A stretch of 64,000 bases of DNA from Adenophora triphylla var. japonica (Eukaryota; Streptophyta; Magnoliopsida; Asterales; Campanulaceae). Location: NCBI GenBank assembly GCA_022495995.1, contig JAFEMH010002508.1, positions 271,716 to 335,715 of the forward strand, in the 5' to 3' direction. The notes under the pieces are model-generated. The model did no database searches. It was given only the letters and a program-made list of their open reading frames with translations, and was not told the DNA's origin. The position numbers were made by a program, and so were the translations under genes. This document shows, one piece after another, positions 21,510 to 32,114 of the stretch (position 1 is its first letter; each line of letters begins with the position of its first letter).

Positions 21510-22232
21510 GTATTTTCATTAACTTTATAATTCTTTTATTTGTTTCTTGTTATTGGCTTAATTAAGCTATTTATGTATCATATATTTACCTCAGATCATA
21601 TAGAAAGTAAATTAGAACAGAAACAAGTATGAAATGGTTTGGTTAGAAACTGCGGTTTCAGATCGCGGTTCGGTCTGAAATGATTTGGTTCGAACCTGCG
21701 ATTTTAGTTCGGTTTGAAGCACACATTTTATTAATTGTTGAAACCGAGCTGAACCATCAATGCTTGAAAACCGAGCTAAAATGCATAAATTTAGTTCAAT
21801 TCGGCCTCAAATCATGGGTTAAGCCGAACCACTAGCACCCCTAGCTAATGTACCCTCTCTATCCCGGAGCAAGGTATACTTTTCTTATTTTCGATTCATT
21901 TATTTTAGAGTAAGGTTCCCAATTTATTTTATCTTTCAAATGGCTAATTACAATTAGTGAATTAAACAGCCTTATAATGCTTGTATTTATATGAAAAAAA
22001 AATCAATACTTGATTTACTTTTTACCCCATTAAATTACTAATAATGTTTGGATAATTATGTCCTTCTGTACAGAGGAAGTATATAATACAACATGTCAAA
22101 TTAAAATTATGAATGCCAAATAAAAAACGGCGCTTAAGAAAAACAAGTTTTTTAAAAAATGTGAATCTCTTTAGTGAGGATCGGTGCTTTTGTTATAAAG
22201 TGTCAGTTATATATATACGACTTACAGTTAAA
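21510..22232. other. Intergenic A/T-rich region with degenerate CGGTT-rich repeat
   Basis: 21640-21845 is rich in words such as GGTTCGG and AACCGAGC on both strands and ends at ACTAGCACCCCTAGC. That ending resembles the TAGGGGTGCTAG termini of some hAT-type elements; no matching left end is seen. The rest is A/T-rich without genes. Confidence 0.35.
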
Positions 22233-22917
22233 TTAGCGTTTATTAACTTTCAAACTGACACTTTTAACACTTTTTTAAGTGTCGGTGTGTATATTAAATA
22301 GTGTCGGTGTATATTAAATAGTGTCGGTGATCATGCTAAAAAATACAGTGACACTTTTTTAACTTTCAAATTTCACTTTTTTCCTTCTTAATTTTAAGTT
22401 TCTAATTTAGTGTTTATGAAGGCACTCATGATTTTTTACTCTTCTTTTACAGGTTGTTTTTGATCGATCTTCTGCTGTTTGCGTATTGTGAAGATGAATA
22501 GGTATGTAGTCTACTGCTAATTCTGCTTCTAAGGGCTACACGACCAGGATGCAAACTATGGATGAAGTCATGAAGTTAGCATTTATTAACTTTCAAACAG
22601 GCACTTTTAACACTTTTTAAGTGTCGGTGTGTATATTAAATAGTGTCAGTGTATATTAAATAGTGTCGGTGATCATGCTAAAAAATACAGTGACACTTTT
22701 TTAACTTTCAAATTTCACTTTTTTCCTTCTTAATTTTAAGTTTCTAATTTAGTGTTTATGAAGGCACTCATGATTTTTTACTCTTCTTTTACAGGTTGTT
22801 TTTGATCAATCTTCTGCTGTTTGCGTATTGTGAAGATGAATAGGTATGTAGTCTACTGCTAATTCTGCTTCTAAGGACTACACGACCAGGATGCAAACTA
22901 TGGATGAAGTCATGAAG
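22233..22917 (+). repeat. 343-bp tandem duplication
   Basis: 22233-22575 and 22576-22917 are near-identical direct copies (one T indel and a few substitutions), each from TTAGC(G/A)TTTATTAAC to GATGAAGTCATGAAG. Each contains AGTGTCGGTG repeats and the piece of coding-like sequence that leads up to the NB-ARC P-loop; only the second copy continues into the P-loop. Confidence 0.92.
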
Positions 22918-23008
22918 ACTTTGGAAGATCATGAGATCAGCATTATCGGGATATGTGGATTAGGTGGCATTGGGAAAACGACAATGGTGCATGAGGTTCG
23001 TGAGAAGG
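22855..23008 (+). pseudogene. NB-ARC (CC-NBS-LRR resistance gene) P-loop fragment
   Basis: The frame reads YTTRMQTMDEVMKTLEDHE followed by ISIIGICGLGGIGKTTMVHE. GLGGIGKTT is the Walker A (kinase 1a) loop that binds ATP in plant intracellular immune receptors. The preceding MQTMDEVMKTLEDHEI matches the linker of RPS2/RPS5-like CC-NBS-LRR proteins. The frame is cut at 23008 by the TG of a copia LTR. The upstream coiled coil and all downstream motifs (kinase 2, GLPL, LRRs) are absent. Confidence 0.8.
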
Positions 23009-23436
23009 TGATGTAGCGAAAGCTTAGTAACGATAGATACCAACGTTCGTTGAGTTCACGCACGAACTACCACACGTCAATCATCCATAACTCGTTGAGG
23101 TGTAACCTACCGAGGCTTGGGCATCAATTGCCGTTGATTCAAGGAATACCGGAAATTAGAGTGAAAACAACGATGTTATTAAGACGGCAAAAACTGCTTT
23201 TAACAAACCCTAATGAAGAATATCAAATCATATCCCACTGATATCGCATCATATCCCACTGATATCGCACACATATCTTTTTGTTATTTTGTATTAATCA
23301 CCTTACCTTTTAGACATTGTATTAGGTTAGGAAACTTTCATCCCTAGACGTGTATATATATTTGGCATCTGTAACATAATTTCAATCAATAAAGACATAT
23401 TGTTTTCTTCTCTGTTCTCTTTTGCTAAATTTATCA
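23009..23436 (+). repeat. 5' LTR, copia family A
   Basis: 428 bp with short inverted ends TGAT...ATCA, TATA-like TATATATA at 23353-23360, and the PBS immediately after. A small direct repeat (ATATCCCACTGATATCGCA) occurs twice at about 23229-23268. Confidence 0.75.
23353..23360 (+). promoter_or_regulatory. LTR TATA box
   Basis: TATATATA about 80 bases before the LTR end. Confidence 0.5.
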
Positions 23437-23448
23437 TGGTATCAGAGC
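23437..23448 (+). other. Primer-binding site (tRNA-iMet)
   Basis: TGGTATCAGAGC directly after the LTR end. Confidence 0.92.
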
Positions 23449-23513
23449 TGGTTTTTTGATCCAGAAAAGCTTCCGCAATTATTTTTTCTTTCATCTCACT
23501 GAAACCCTAAACC

Positions 23514-24437
23514 ATGTCCAACGAACAGCCCAAATCTGGTGAAGAAACCAAGGTTGAAGATGGCCTGGCAGGGGGAGCTAAGGTGGATGTAATGTCTCCC
23601 TACTTCATCTCGTCTTCAGACAATCCAAACACCATGTTTGTGAGTGATCTTCTGAACGACGGGAACTATGCAGATTGGGTTGATGAGATTGGCAATGCCC
23701 TTTATGCTAAAAATAAGATTGGATTTGTGGATGGTTCAATTCCAAATCCAGGAGAAGGTACTGCAGAATTCGACCTATGGAAGAGATGCAATGCGATGGT
23801 GAAAGGTTGGTTGCACACCTCCATGGAAAAGGAGATTCGTAGCAGTGTGAAACACGCCAAGACTGCAGAAGCAATCTGGCAGGATTTACGTGAACGATTT
23901 GGGTTACAAAGTGCACCTAGAGCCTATGAGTTTAAAAGAGAAATAACTCGCCTTAGTACTAGAGTAAATGATGTCAATATGTGTCACCAAAAACTAGGGC
24001 ATGCTAGCAGCAGAAAATTAGAGGAACTCCAAAGGTATGAAGCTGTAAAGGAACTCCCTAAACTAAACTTTAAGAACACTGATGTATGTGGTTCTTGTCA
24101 AAAGGGAAAGAAAATAAAATCCTCACACAAAAAGGTCCAACAATGCTCTACATCTAGATACTTGAAGCTGATACACACTGACTTGATGGGGCCTATAGAG
24201 GTAGAAAGCTTTGGTAGGAAGAAGTATACTTTTGTGTGTATTGATGACTACTACATGTACATATGGGTGATGTTTTTAAGGGAGAAATATGAAACCATAG
24301 GGGAGTTCAAAAACTGGTACAAAAGGGTCAGAAATATGTATGACCTTAAGGCTGTAAGGATTAGGTCTGACCATGTCACTGAGTATGAAAACTCCATGTT
24401 TACTTCCTTCTGCAACTCCAAGGAAATTACTCATTAA
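23514..24437 (+). CDS. In-frame fusion of copia Gag N-terminus and integrase
   Basis: 307 residues from an ATG at a normal leader distance from the PBS. Residues 1-150 are copia Gag (DGNYADWVDEIGNALYAKNK, FDLWKRCNAMVKGWL, AEAIWQDLRERFG). From about residue 155 it is the integrase zinc region (HQKLGHASSRKLEEL, then CGSCQKGK) and rve core (HTDLMGPIEV, VCIDDYYMYIWV, RIRSDHVTEYEN). The knuckle and protease in between are absent. The second catalytic Asp context (RSDHVTEY) is kept with the usual Asn-Gly changed. Deletion or template switching could create it. A fused product is unlikely to be functional. Confidence 0.85.
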   Translation: MSNEQPKSGEETKVEDGLAGGAKVDVMSPYFISSSDNPNTMFVSDLLNDGNYADWVDEIGNALYAKNKIGFVDGSIPNPGEGTAEFDLWKRCNAMVKGWLHTSMEKEIRSSVKHAKTAEAIWQDLRERFGLQSAPRAYEFKREITRLSTRVNDVNMCHQKLGHASSRKLEELQRYEAVKELPKLNFKNTDVCGSCQKGKKIKSSHKKVQQCSTSRYLKLIHTDLMGPIEVESFGRKKYTFVCIDDYYMYIWVMFLREKYETIGEFKNWYKRVRNMYDLKAVRIRSDHVTEYENSMFTSFCNSKEITH

Positions 24438-24995
24438 TTCTCTGCTACTATAACTTCTCAACAGAATCGTGTTGAAAAAAGGAAAAATAGAACTCTACAA
24501 AAAATGACTAGAGTTATGCTAAGTTCCAAAAACCTGTCAAAGAAAATTTGGGCAGAGACCTTTAATACTGCCTGTCAAATTGGTAATAGGGTGTTTCTCA
24601 GAATTGGGAGCACTATGACACCCTATGAAATCCTAATTGGCAAGAAACCCACTCTAAAATATTTTCATGTGTTTTAGGGTGTTCAACCTAAAAACAAAAA
24701 CTATTATGGAATCTTCAAATGTGGTTTTTGATGATTTACTTGATCTGAACCTCAAGAATGCTGAGGATAATGTTTCAGGTTGCTTGCTAGACTGGAAAGT
24801 TGCAGAAATAGATGTTGTGGTGCAAAAAGAGGATGCTAAGACTGAAACAGTGGCTGAAGCAGAGAAGGATGTGACTAAGGATGTGGACACATCTACATCC
24901 ACATCCGCACCCACATCTGTCCCCACATTCTCTCAACTCTTGAACCTGATGACAGCTCCTCTGAATCTGACAAGGATGATAATCTAGAAGGGGAT
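24438..24995 (+). pseudogene. Integrase C-terminal half and linker, family B
   Basis: After a TAA at 24435-24437 the integrase continues: KNRTLQKMTRVMLSSKNLSK, then ACQIGNRVFL and TPYEILIGKKP, then a stop. A 106-residue frame at 24667-24987 starts within the SNVVFDDL motif common after copia integrase and runs into an acidic Thr/Ser-rich linker. Confidence 0.7.
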
Positions 24996-25189
24996 ATGGA
25001 TGATGGGTGTGTGTACATATCAAGGGATATCTTATCAAGAATCCAGAAAAACCATCCCACCTCACAAGTAGTGGGAGATGTGCATGATTAGGTGAGAATT
25101 AGGCAAAAAGGAAAGGTAAACTACAGAGAGCTAGTTTGTTTGTGGAGTTTCTCATCAGCATTCTACAAGGTATGTTTTTGATGCTATGT

Positions 25190-25905
25190 TTCAAACATTG
25201 AATCTAAAAACATTCATGAGGCTTTAAAGGATGTAGACTGGATTTTGGCCATCCAAGAAGAGTTGAGTCAGTTTGAAAAGAATGATGTCTGAACCTTAGT
25301 ACCTAGACGCTCTCATGGGAATGTCATTGGTACAAAATGGATTTTCAAAAATAAGACTGATGAAAAGGGGGTAATTACTAGGAATAAAGCCAGAATTGTG
25401 TCTCAAGGGTATACTTAAGTTGAAAGGATTGACTTTGAGGAAACTTTTGCTCATGTTGCCAGAATCGAGTCCATAAGACTCTTATTGGCCATAACACCTT
25501 TATCTCAAACTAACTCTTTATCAAATGGATGTTAAGAGTGCATTTCTGAATGGGGAATTGAATGAATAGGCATATGTAGAAAAACCTAAGGCTTTGAGGA
25601 TCATGAATAACCAAACCATGTGTATAAACTGAAAAAGGTTCTGTATGGGCTGAAACAAGCCCCTAGAACTTGGTATGATAGGTTGACTGACCATATTCTC
25701 CACCTAGAATTTAAGAGAGGTGAAGTAAATAAAACTTTGTTTGTGAAAAGGGAAAGAAGGGAGATAATTGTGGATCAAATATATGTGGATGACATAGTGT
25801 TTGGATCAAATTTAGACACTATGCTGACTGCAGTGGAAAGTATGACCTCCACATTTGAGATGAGTATGGTATGAGAATTGAACTAATTCATAGGCTTACA
25901 TATCA
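25190..25905 (+). pseudogene. Copia reverse transcriptase, decayed (family B)
   Basis: Recognisable blocks on the plus strand, in order: [46 protein letters not shown] and the catalytic YVDDIVFG at about 25786. At least five in-frame stops and some frameshifts interrupt it; 84 residues are open at 25620-25874. FEMSMV precedes a stop, where SIRE-like elements have FEMSMMGEL. Confidence 0.82.
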
Positions 25906-26716
25906 AACAATTTAAGGAAGGTATGTTTATTTCCCAATCAAAATATTCCAAGAGTCTTATGAAAAAGTTCTCCCTTAAACACTCTTCTCATCATAAGACT
26001 CCAACGGGGTCATCCAAAAGGCTCAGTCATGACACAGATGGTGAAAGTATGGACCAAACTGTGTACAAAAGCATGATAGGTAGTTTGTTATACCTCACTA
26101 CTAGTAGACCTGCCATCATGTATAGTGTATGTCTTTGTGCTAGATATCAAGCAAACCCAAAGGTTTCCTATCTCAAGGCCTTGAAAAGGATCATCAAATA
26201 TGTGAATGAGACTGCAAACCTAGAGTTACACTATTCAAAACAGACAAACACTAATCTTGTTGGGTATAGTGACTCTGATTGGGTAGACAACTGTGATGAT
26301 ATGAGAGTACCACAGGGGGATGCTTCTATCTAGGAAACAATCTTGTTTCTTGGTATATTAGAAAGCAAAATTGTATCCCCCTATCTACAGCTGAGGCTGA
26401 ATATATTTCCCTTGGTAGCTGTTGCACACAATTATTGTGGATGAACCAAATGCTTAAAGACAATGGGTTGAATAGCAAAATTCTTACTGCTTTTTGTGAT
26501 AACAAGAGTGCTTTATACATATCCAAGAAACCTGTCCAACATTCCAGAACTAAGCATATTGATATTAGACACCATTTAATAAGAGATCTTGAACAAAAAA
26601 CTGTGTGTCTGAGATTCGTTGGGACTGAAAATCATCTTGTTGATATATTTACAAAGGCATTAGATCATGAGAGATTTTCCTCCTTTATGAAGTCTCTTGA
26701 CTTGTGTGATGTTTGA
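25906..26716 (+). pseudogene. Copia RNase H, decayed (family B)
   Basis: 25923-26333 encodes KSMIGSLLYLTTSRPAIMYS and LVGYSDSDWVDN (RNase H catalytic Asp). After a frameshift, STAEAEYISLGS, CDNKSALYISKKPVQHSRT and HIDIRHHLIRD follow, ending VDIFTKALD...LCDV. This is the C-terminus of pol. Confidence 0.85.
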
Positions 26717-27614
26717 GGATGTGAACAAAAATGTGCACACATCCATTGACACATCTGTATATTATCTAACTAAAAAAAAATAAAATATCATGCATTAGCA
26801 CAAAATATCTTAGTGTGATCACTTGTTTGTCCTACATTATTGACATGTCTGATTACATAATTGTGGGAATTTCTTGTTCATGTTTTCTTTTGATAACTTG
26901 ATACAATATTCCTAGATATCTCACAGTGGGTGCCTTAATCAAGAGAAACAACTGCTTCTCCTATTTGAATGAATCAAGTCCAGTGTGATCAAGTGATTTT
27001 CAAGATAATAGTTTGAAATTAAACTTGAAAAGATCACTCGACAAAGGGCTATTTTTGGGTAATAAGAAAAGTGAAAGATACTCAATATGCAATTTATCCA
27101 CAATAAAAAATGGGTGGATGCATCCTAGAGGCTGTGCAAATTAGATTATTGCCCATTGACTTTTTGTGATCAAGATGTGTCCCCAAATTTGACACATCCT
27201 ATGCCATATCTGAAACTGAGATTATTTTCTTCACCTATGTGATGCATCATTCTAGTCATTCAGTATCTTAGGTCATATAGGGTGCTTTGTAAATATTTTC
27301 TAGTTCATTTTCATTCTTAATTTATTCTTTGATTTAACATGTTCTTGATTTCCAATATCTCATATAAAAAGGAAAGTTGTATACCAAAATCCTCAAGGTA
27401 AAAGTAAGGACAATTTCAAAGGGTATATGTGGAAAAGATGTGGTTGAAGAGATTCATTGTTATATTAAAAAGGTAAATAGAATGTTGATTAAATTTAACC
27501 TTGATTTTCTGGTAAACATCCGTGTGTGAAGGCCAAGGGTTTCTATCCGTTATGGACTCTGTCAACTCATGCCGCTAGCCTAAGAGTCCTAGAGAGGTAA
27601 GAGTCCTTAACTGA
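26717..27614 (+). other. 3' spacer of the copia element
   Basis: About 900 bases, A/T-rich, without a supported gene. It lies between the pol stop and the PPT, as in copia elements with long 3' regions. Confidence 0.6.
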
Positions 27615-27630
27615 GTAGGAAAGGGGGAGT
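27615..27630 (+). other. Polypurine tract, family B
   Basis: AGTAGGAAAGGGGGAG followed within two bases by the LTR-like start TGTGGG. Confidence 0.65.
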
Positions 27631-27866
27631 TGTGGGTTTAAATGTGACAAACATCTATCACATCATCGTTAATTACTCATTGTGTTTACTCTCCTTTGCC
27701 CCAACTTTTCTCTCTCTCTCACACACACACCATATTTGCTGCACTCTCTCTCTAACCCAAATTGCAGAATCAATGGAACCATCAAACACTATTAGTGAGG
27801 AAGACATTCTGGATATAGAACCAATTTCTATGGCATTGTTTTTGGGATAAAAAATCTACAGCGGCA
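27631..27866 (+). repeat. Partial 3' LTR, copia family B
   Basis: Starts TGTGGGTTTA after the PPT; contains CT and CA microsatellites (27711-27730) and a small ORF whose start at 27772 reads MEPSNTISEEDILD. It is cut at 27866 by the next element. No second copy is in the window, so the boundary is tentative. Confidence 0.5.
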
Positions 27867-28377
27867 TGTTACGACCTAACATCTCATCTTGGGTTACCAA
27901 CTTGAAACTAACAACTTGATGATACAATTTGAATGAAAGAAAAGTTTTGCAGGATTATTATTATGAGCCTATTTTCAGGAACCGTTATCAAAGACCAAGT
28001 CAAAAGATCACAAAGATTATCTTCAATGCTCAAACTTTGTCAACGGATCTTCATCAACCTTCTGCGGATTTCTAGGAGCAAGATAAGAGATAGCATTAAA
28101 TCTGTTATTTTCGTTACATTTCCTTTGTTTTTAAGTAGAAACGAGCAACACATGTACACACACGGTCACGATTAACAACACTTATTGTACTCACGCTCAC
28201 ATTCCGATCATTATACTAATAATATTCCACCGTTCTGAGGTTTTGTGCCGGCGAACAAGTTGTTAAAGGGCTTTCCTCGTTAAATCCTCTGTCTTTACAT
28301 CTTGAATCTTGATTATCATATTCCATTGTGCCCAATTCTCATCTCTGAAGTTGAATTGCTTAAATTCGACCAAAACA
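27867..28377 (+). repeat. 5' LTR of gypsy G1
   Basis: 511 bp, ends TGTT...AACA, followed by the PBS. Its bases 27882-28081 are repeated at 42111-42311. Confidence 0.85.
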
Positions 28378-28380
28378 GTT

Positions 28381-28398
28381 TGGCGCCGTCCGTGGGAA
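28381..28398 (+). other. Gypsy primer-binding site
   Basis: TGGCGCCGTCCGTGGGAA, the TGGCGCCG-type PBS common in plant Ty3/gypsy elements, three bases after the LTR. Confidence 0.85.
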
Positions 28399-28430
28399 CT
28401 TTTGTCTTTTGATTACTGAAAAGATTCAAG

Positions 28431-29735
28431 ATGTCTATCGGAATGTCATCTGCTATGACTTCAGCTGGAGTCACCACTGGAGTGCTGACTTCAAGACAGA
28501 ATATTGACTCCACTATAAGTTCGATCCAAGTTCAAGGAGGAACGTCAGTTGCAACTACACAAGGAATTTCGTTGGATATCGTCTCCAGCTTTGGCAAATA
28601 CGATGGCTGAATTGAGACGCCAGATGATGCTGCAAACTGATACCTCCACAGTGTTGATGAACAAAGTTGCCAGGTTGCAACATGAAGTTTCTGCTCTTCA
28701 AGCTGGTTCGTCTGGGGTGCGTCAGAATGCATCACCTAGAGCTTTCCAGGGTATAAATCCCAACATGGGGTCCAATATTTTCTCTCTATTCCAACCAAGG
28801 AGACTCGGATTTGATAGGGATACATGGGCATTAACTGATAATGTGGGATTCATATCGATGACTAATACAACTACTGACAGTGTCGTCACCAATCCTGAGA
28901 ATATCCAAACCATCGCGGCAGCATTCGTGACCCCTATCCAAGGACCAACAGGGAGTGTTAATCCTCAAGTTGATTTTAATACTTATTATGCTGCTGCTAA
29001 CCCCGATGCAGGAAATTCGATAAACAGACAATTGCAGGAATTGAGGGAGATGGTGATGAATGTACCTGGGATCACATTGACATACCACCAGGCTTCCCCA
29101 ATGTGTTATAATGAGTCCCGCTTCACCCCAGCCATCGCCAACATGGTGATACCGAAGAAATTAACTATTCCTCACTTGAAGCAATATGATGGGACAACCG
29201 ATCCATTGGAGCACATTGCCTTATACCAGGAGAAGATGGACGTGATTCACATTCCTATGTAGTTCAAGGAAGCTTGCCTCTGCAGGGGCTTCAGTTCCAC
29301 CTTGATTGGTGCAACCTTGCGATGGCTCATCAACCAACCTCTAGGCTCTATTGGATCTTATACTCAACTCATTAATATGTTTACTAACCAGTTTTCTTGC
29401 AACAGGGTCTTTGAGAAACTAACCAGTGATCTATACAGGATGGTTCAACAACTTGATGAATCCTTGAAAGACTATTTAAGCAGATTTAACAAAGAAGCTA
29501 TTGACATCCCCAACATGGACATGTCTACAGCAACGGAGGCCTTCAGGATGGGACTCAAGAAAGACTCTCCTTATTATGAGGAATTGGTGATGCTCCATGC
29601 AAGAGATTGGAAGAAGTCAGAACAAGGGGAATAAAGTTCATTAGGTTGGAGGAAGACAGATTAATGCAGGAGAAAGCAAACAAGAAGAGAACCACTCCTA
29701 AGCAATCTGGTGGCAAGATAGAAACATCTCATTCT
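28431..29735 (+). pseudogene. Gypsy Gag (G1), N-terminal and central parts
   Basis: Gag begins at ATG 28431 (MSIGMSSAMTSAGV), shifts frame near 28549, then reads 237 residues to a TAG at 29260 (YDGTTDPLEHIALYQEKM). It continues at 29302-29634 with LRWLINQPLGSIGSYTQLIN and FSRFNKEA-like segments (LKDYLSRFNKEAIDIPN) typical of the retrotrans_gag domain. After another shift the basic tail runs to 29735, exactly where an LTR-like block is inserted; the frame resumes at 31539. Confidence 0.82.
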
Positions 29736-30319
29736 TGATCCAATAGGGGCAGACCCTACTAAAATTACCCGGATCGCGAGGGCGGCGAGTGACTTTGATT
29801 TCACGGAAAAGAGGAGTCGCCACGCCATTTTGATTATGAGCCAAAACTTTGAAAAAGACTGTTTGAAAGGAGATTGTTTTGATTAGGAGCCAAAACTTAG
29901 GAAAAAGCTTTTGAAAGGAGGTCGTTTTTATTAGGAGCAAAAACTTAGGAAAAGGCTTTGAAAGGAGGTCGTTTTTATTAGGAGCAAAAACTTAGAAAAA
30001 AGCTGTTTGAACAGAGATTGTTAGGTTCGGAGGTCAGGTTACGTTTCGGGAAAAGTATGTTGAGATCACCCGAAACGCCTCGTATTGATGTGTCTTTCTA
30101 CCTTTCTCAAAAATTGTGCGTGTGTGTGTTTGTGTGTTACTTTGAAAATGAGTTTGAATGACAAACTTTGATTTGAAAAGGAAGTTTGAATGGTAAACTT
30201 TTGATTGAAAAGATGTTTGAATGGCGGGTTTTGAAATGAGTCGGGCATTATAACGTTACCCTTTTTTGATAAAACGACGGTTAAGAAAAAGACGATCGAC
30301 AAGTCAATTTCTTGACTCG

Positions 30320-30640
30320 GACGTTAAAGTAAATACGATCAACAAACCAAACGGTTTGGACGGTAAATGACAGTGTTGAATTGACAGTATCAACGAACCA
30401 AACGATTCGAATGGTAAATGACAATATTGAATTGACGGTATCAACAAACCAAACGGTTCGGACGGTAAAAGATGCGATCAACGAACCAAACGGTTCGGAC
30501 GGTAAAGAGCATTATGTAAATGACGATATCAACGGATCAAACGATCCAGATGGTAAATAACGTTCAACGAACCAAACGGTTCGGACGATAGAAATGACAA
30601 TCAATGAACCAAACGGTTCAGACGGTAAAATACGTAAATA
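30320..30640. repeat. Tandem AAACGGTTCGGACGGTAAA-type minisatellite
   Basis: At least seven irregular units, about 30 to 75 bases apart, each holding ACCAAACGGTT(C/T)GGACGGTAAA or a close variant, inside the LTR-like block. Short minus-strand ORFs with a repeated TVWFVDT phrase are only translations of it. Confidence 0.8.
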
Positions 30641-31065
30641 GATAAAGTGATAAAAACGGGTCAAGATCTCCGTTTTAACTCTAAATCACTTTTCTCGAAA
30701 GAGAGAAGTGATAGAGAGAGGATCACTTCGAGCCCCGTAGACAACGTATTGTCTACATTTTGAAAATTTTGATCGGATCAGAAATAGCGTAAAACACGTA
30801 AAAAGAGGTGAAATAGAAGATTGAAAGAAAGAGAGTTTACCAATGGCTCTATCTTCCTAGGGTAAGTGTTTGGAAAGTGTTTAAAGAGGAGAGAAATTAT
30901 GCTCTCACGTAAGCAGAATCTCCCCTAGTTAACTCTCATTCACACTCGAGTTTTCATCAATTTGGCGACGTTTCTGTAGCGTTTTGGGGCATGAAAAGGG
31001 CTGAGATGTCAAATGGGATTTAGGGTTTGGAAAATTGGTTACCATTTACTAAATGGGAAGGGCTG

Positions 31066-31074
31066 TATTTATAG
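31066..31074 (-). promoter_or_regulatory. TATA box in the LTR-like block
   Basis: The minus strand reads CTATAAATA in CCCTATAAATACAG, a strong plant TATA context. Confidence 0.55.
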
Positions 31075-31538
31075 GGAGTAAATTTGCAGAACAGGACATC
31101 CGGCCATTTCTTTAGTTTGGAGGGCTTTTTGGGTATTTGAAAATATGTTGAGACTGATGGGCGATCATGTAAAACAAGCCGGCCGGCTTGTTCTTCAGTT
31201 TGAGGGTGTTTTGGTCTTTTCCAGCCTTGGATTGGATTAATTTGACCCGAGGGCTCCTGCATGTGTGCCACGTGTCCTGCTTAGTCACTAAGAAAGGATT
31301 ATTTGTTCGTCGAGCTGGGTTTTGACTATTTTCTAAATAACTGTCCGATTAAATGTCGAAACAGTCCCGAAAAGTCCCAGAAATTGCGTATTTTTGGAAA
31401 AGTGATATCTTCCCACGTATTCGAACGTGTTTTGAATACACTTTAATTTTGAATGCTCGGGGCAGTCCTGAAAAGTCTCGTTAACTTGGAAAGTGTGAGT
31501 TAACGGATTATAACGATCCGAATTTGGGTACTTACACA

Positions 31539-32114
31539 TACTCTAAACTTGATTACTATAGCATTAATTCTGTCAATGATAATGGTGATGATGATGAGTC
31601 ACAATATCCAAGAATAGATGACTACTATTTTTCTGTTGACATTGCAGGAGTGATACACGCTATAGACAACCTGGGTGAAAAAGCAAGATGGCCCAAGAAG
31701 TCTGACAAGCCCTCCGGTTGGAAGGACAAATCTAAATGGTGTTCATATCATGTAGATTTTGGACATATTATTGAGAACTGCATTGCCCTAAGAAAGGAAA
31801 TCAGCCATATTCTTTCTAAGGGGTTCCTCAAAGATCTGTTAGGCAAGTGGTGTGGGCGAACTGACAACAAGGAGCAACAAGCTGAGAACCCACCATCTCC
31901 TCCAGTTCCAACTAAGGCGGTCAATATGATCAGCGGAGGGTCAGACATATGCGATACATCTTACTCAGTTGCCAAACGCCATGCTTCAGACTCAAAGGAA
32001 GACAAGTTGAACTTACCAACAAGACCATCAGTGAAGGTTAGCGGCCAAGAAATAACGTTTGATGAAGACGACAAGGGTGACATCTTGGATCCCCATCACG
32101 ATGCCTCGTTGTAA
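31539..32114 (+). pseudogene. Gypsy Gag C-terminus (G1)
   Basis: This resumes the gag frame after the insertion. YPRIDDYYFSVDIAGVIHAI is followed by WCSYHVDFGHIIENCIALRK, the C-x-x-H...H...C pattern seen near the end of Tat-type Gag proteins (YCEFH...GHTTEEC-like), then ISHILSKGFLKDLLG. It runs open to a TAA in the protease linker at 32114. Confidence 0.78.

Larger units (their letters stand above)
23009..27866 (+). mobile_element. Mosaic Ty1/copia element (5' family A, 3' family B)
   Basis: A 5' LTR with PBS and gag (23009 to about 23960) are joined to integrase, RT and RNase H of what appears to be another copia family, with a different 3' LTR start (27631). The parts of gag after the N-terminal domain, the zinc knuckle and the protease are missing. 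Many in-frame stops in RT and RNase H show age. Family difference is inferred because the two LTR starts (TGATGTAGCG and TGTGGGTTTA) are unrelated. Confidence 0.8.
29736..31538 (-). mobile_element. LTR-like insertion (solo LTR?) in G1 gag
   Basis: An 1803-bp block starts TGATCC and ends TTACACA, so TG...CA on either strand. On the minus strand it has a TATA box at 31066-31074 and a leader-like region after it, as in an LTR. No PBS, PPT or pol is present. The gag frame stops at codon boundary 29735 and resumes in frame at 31539. I could not find a target-site duplication, so the solo-LTR reading is an inference. Confidence 0.55.

Noticed and set aside
21640..21845. Complete hAT transposon
   Set aside because: Only one plausible end (TAGGGGTGCTAG inverse) is visible; no left terminal repeat or 8-bp TSD found.
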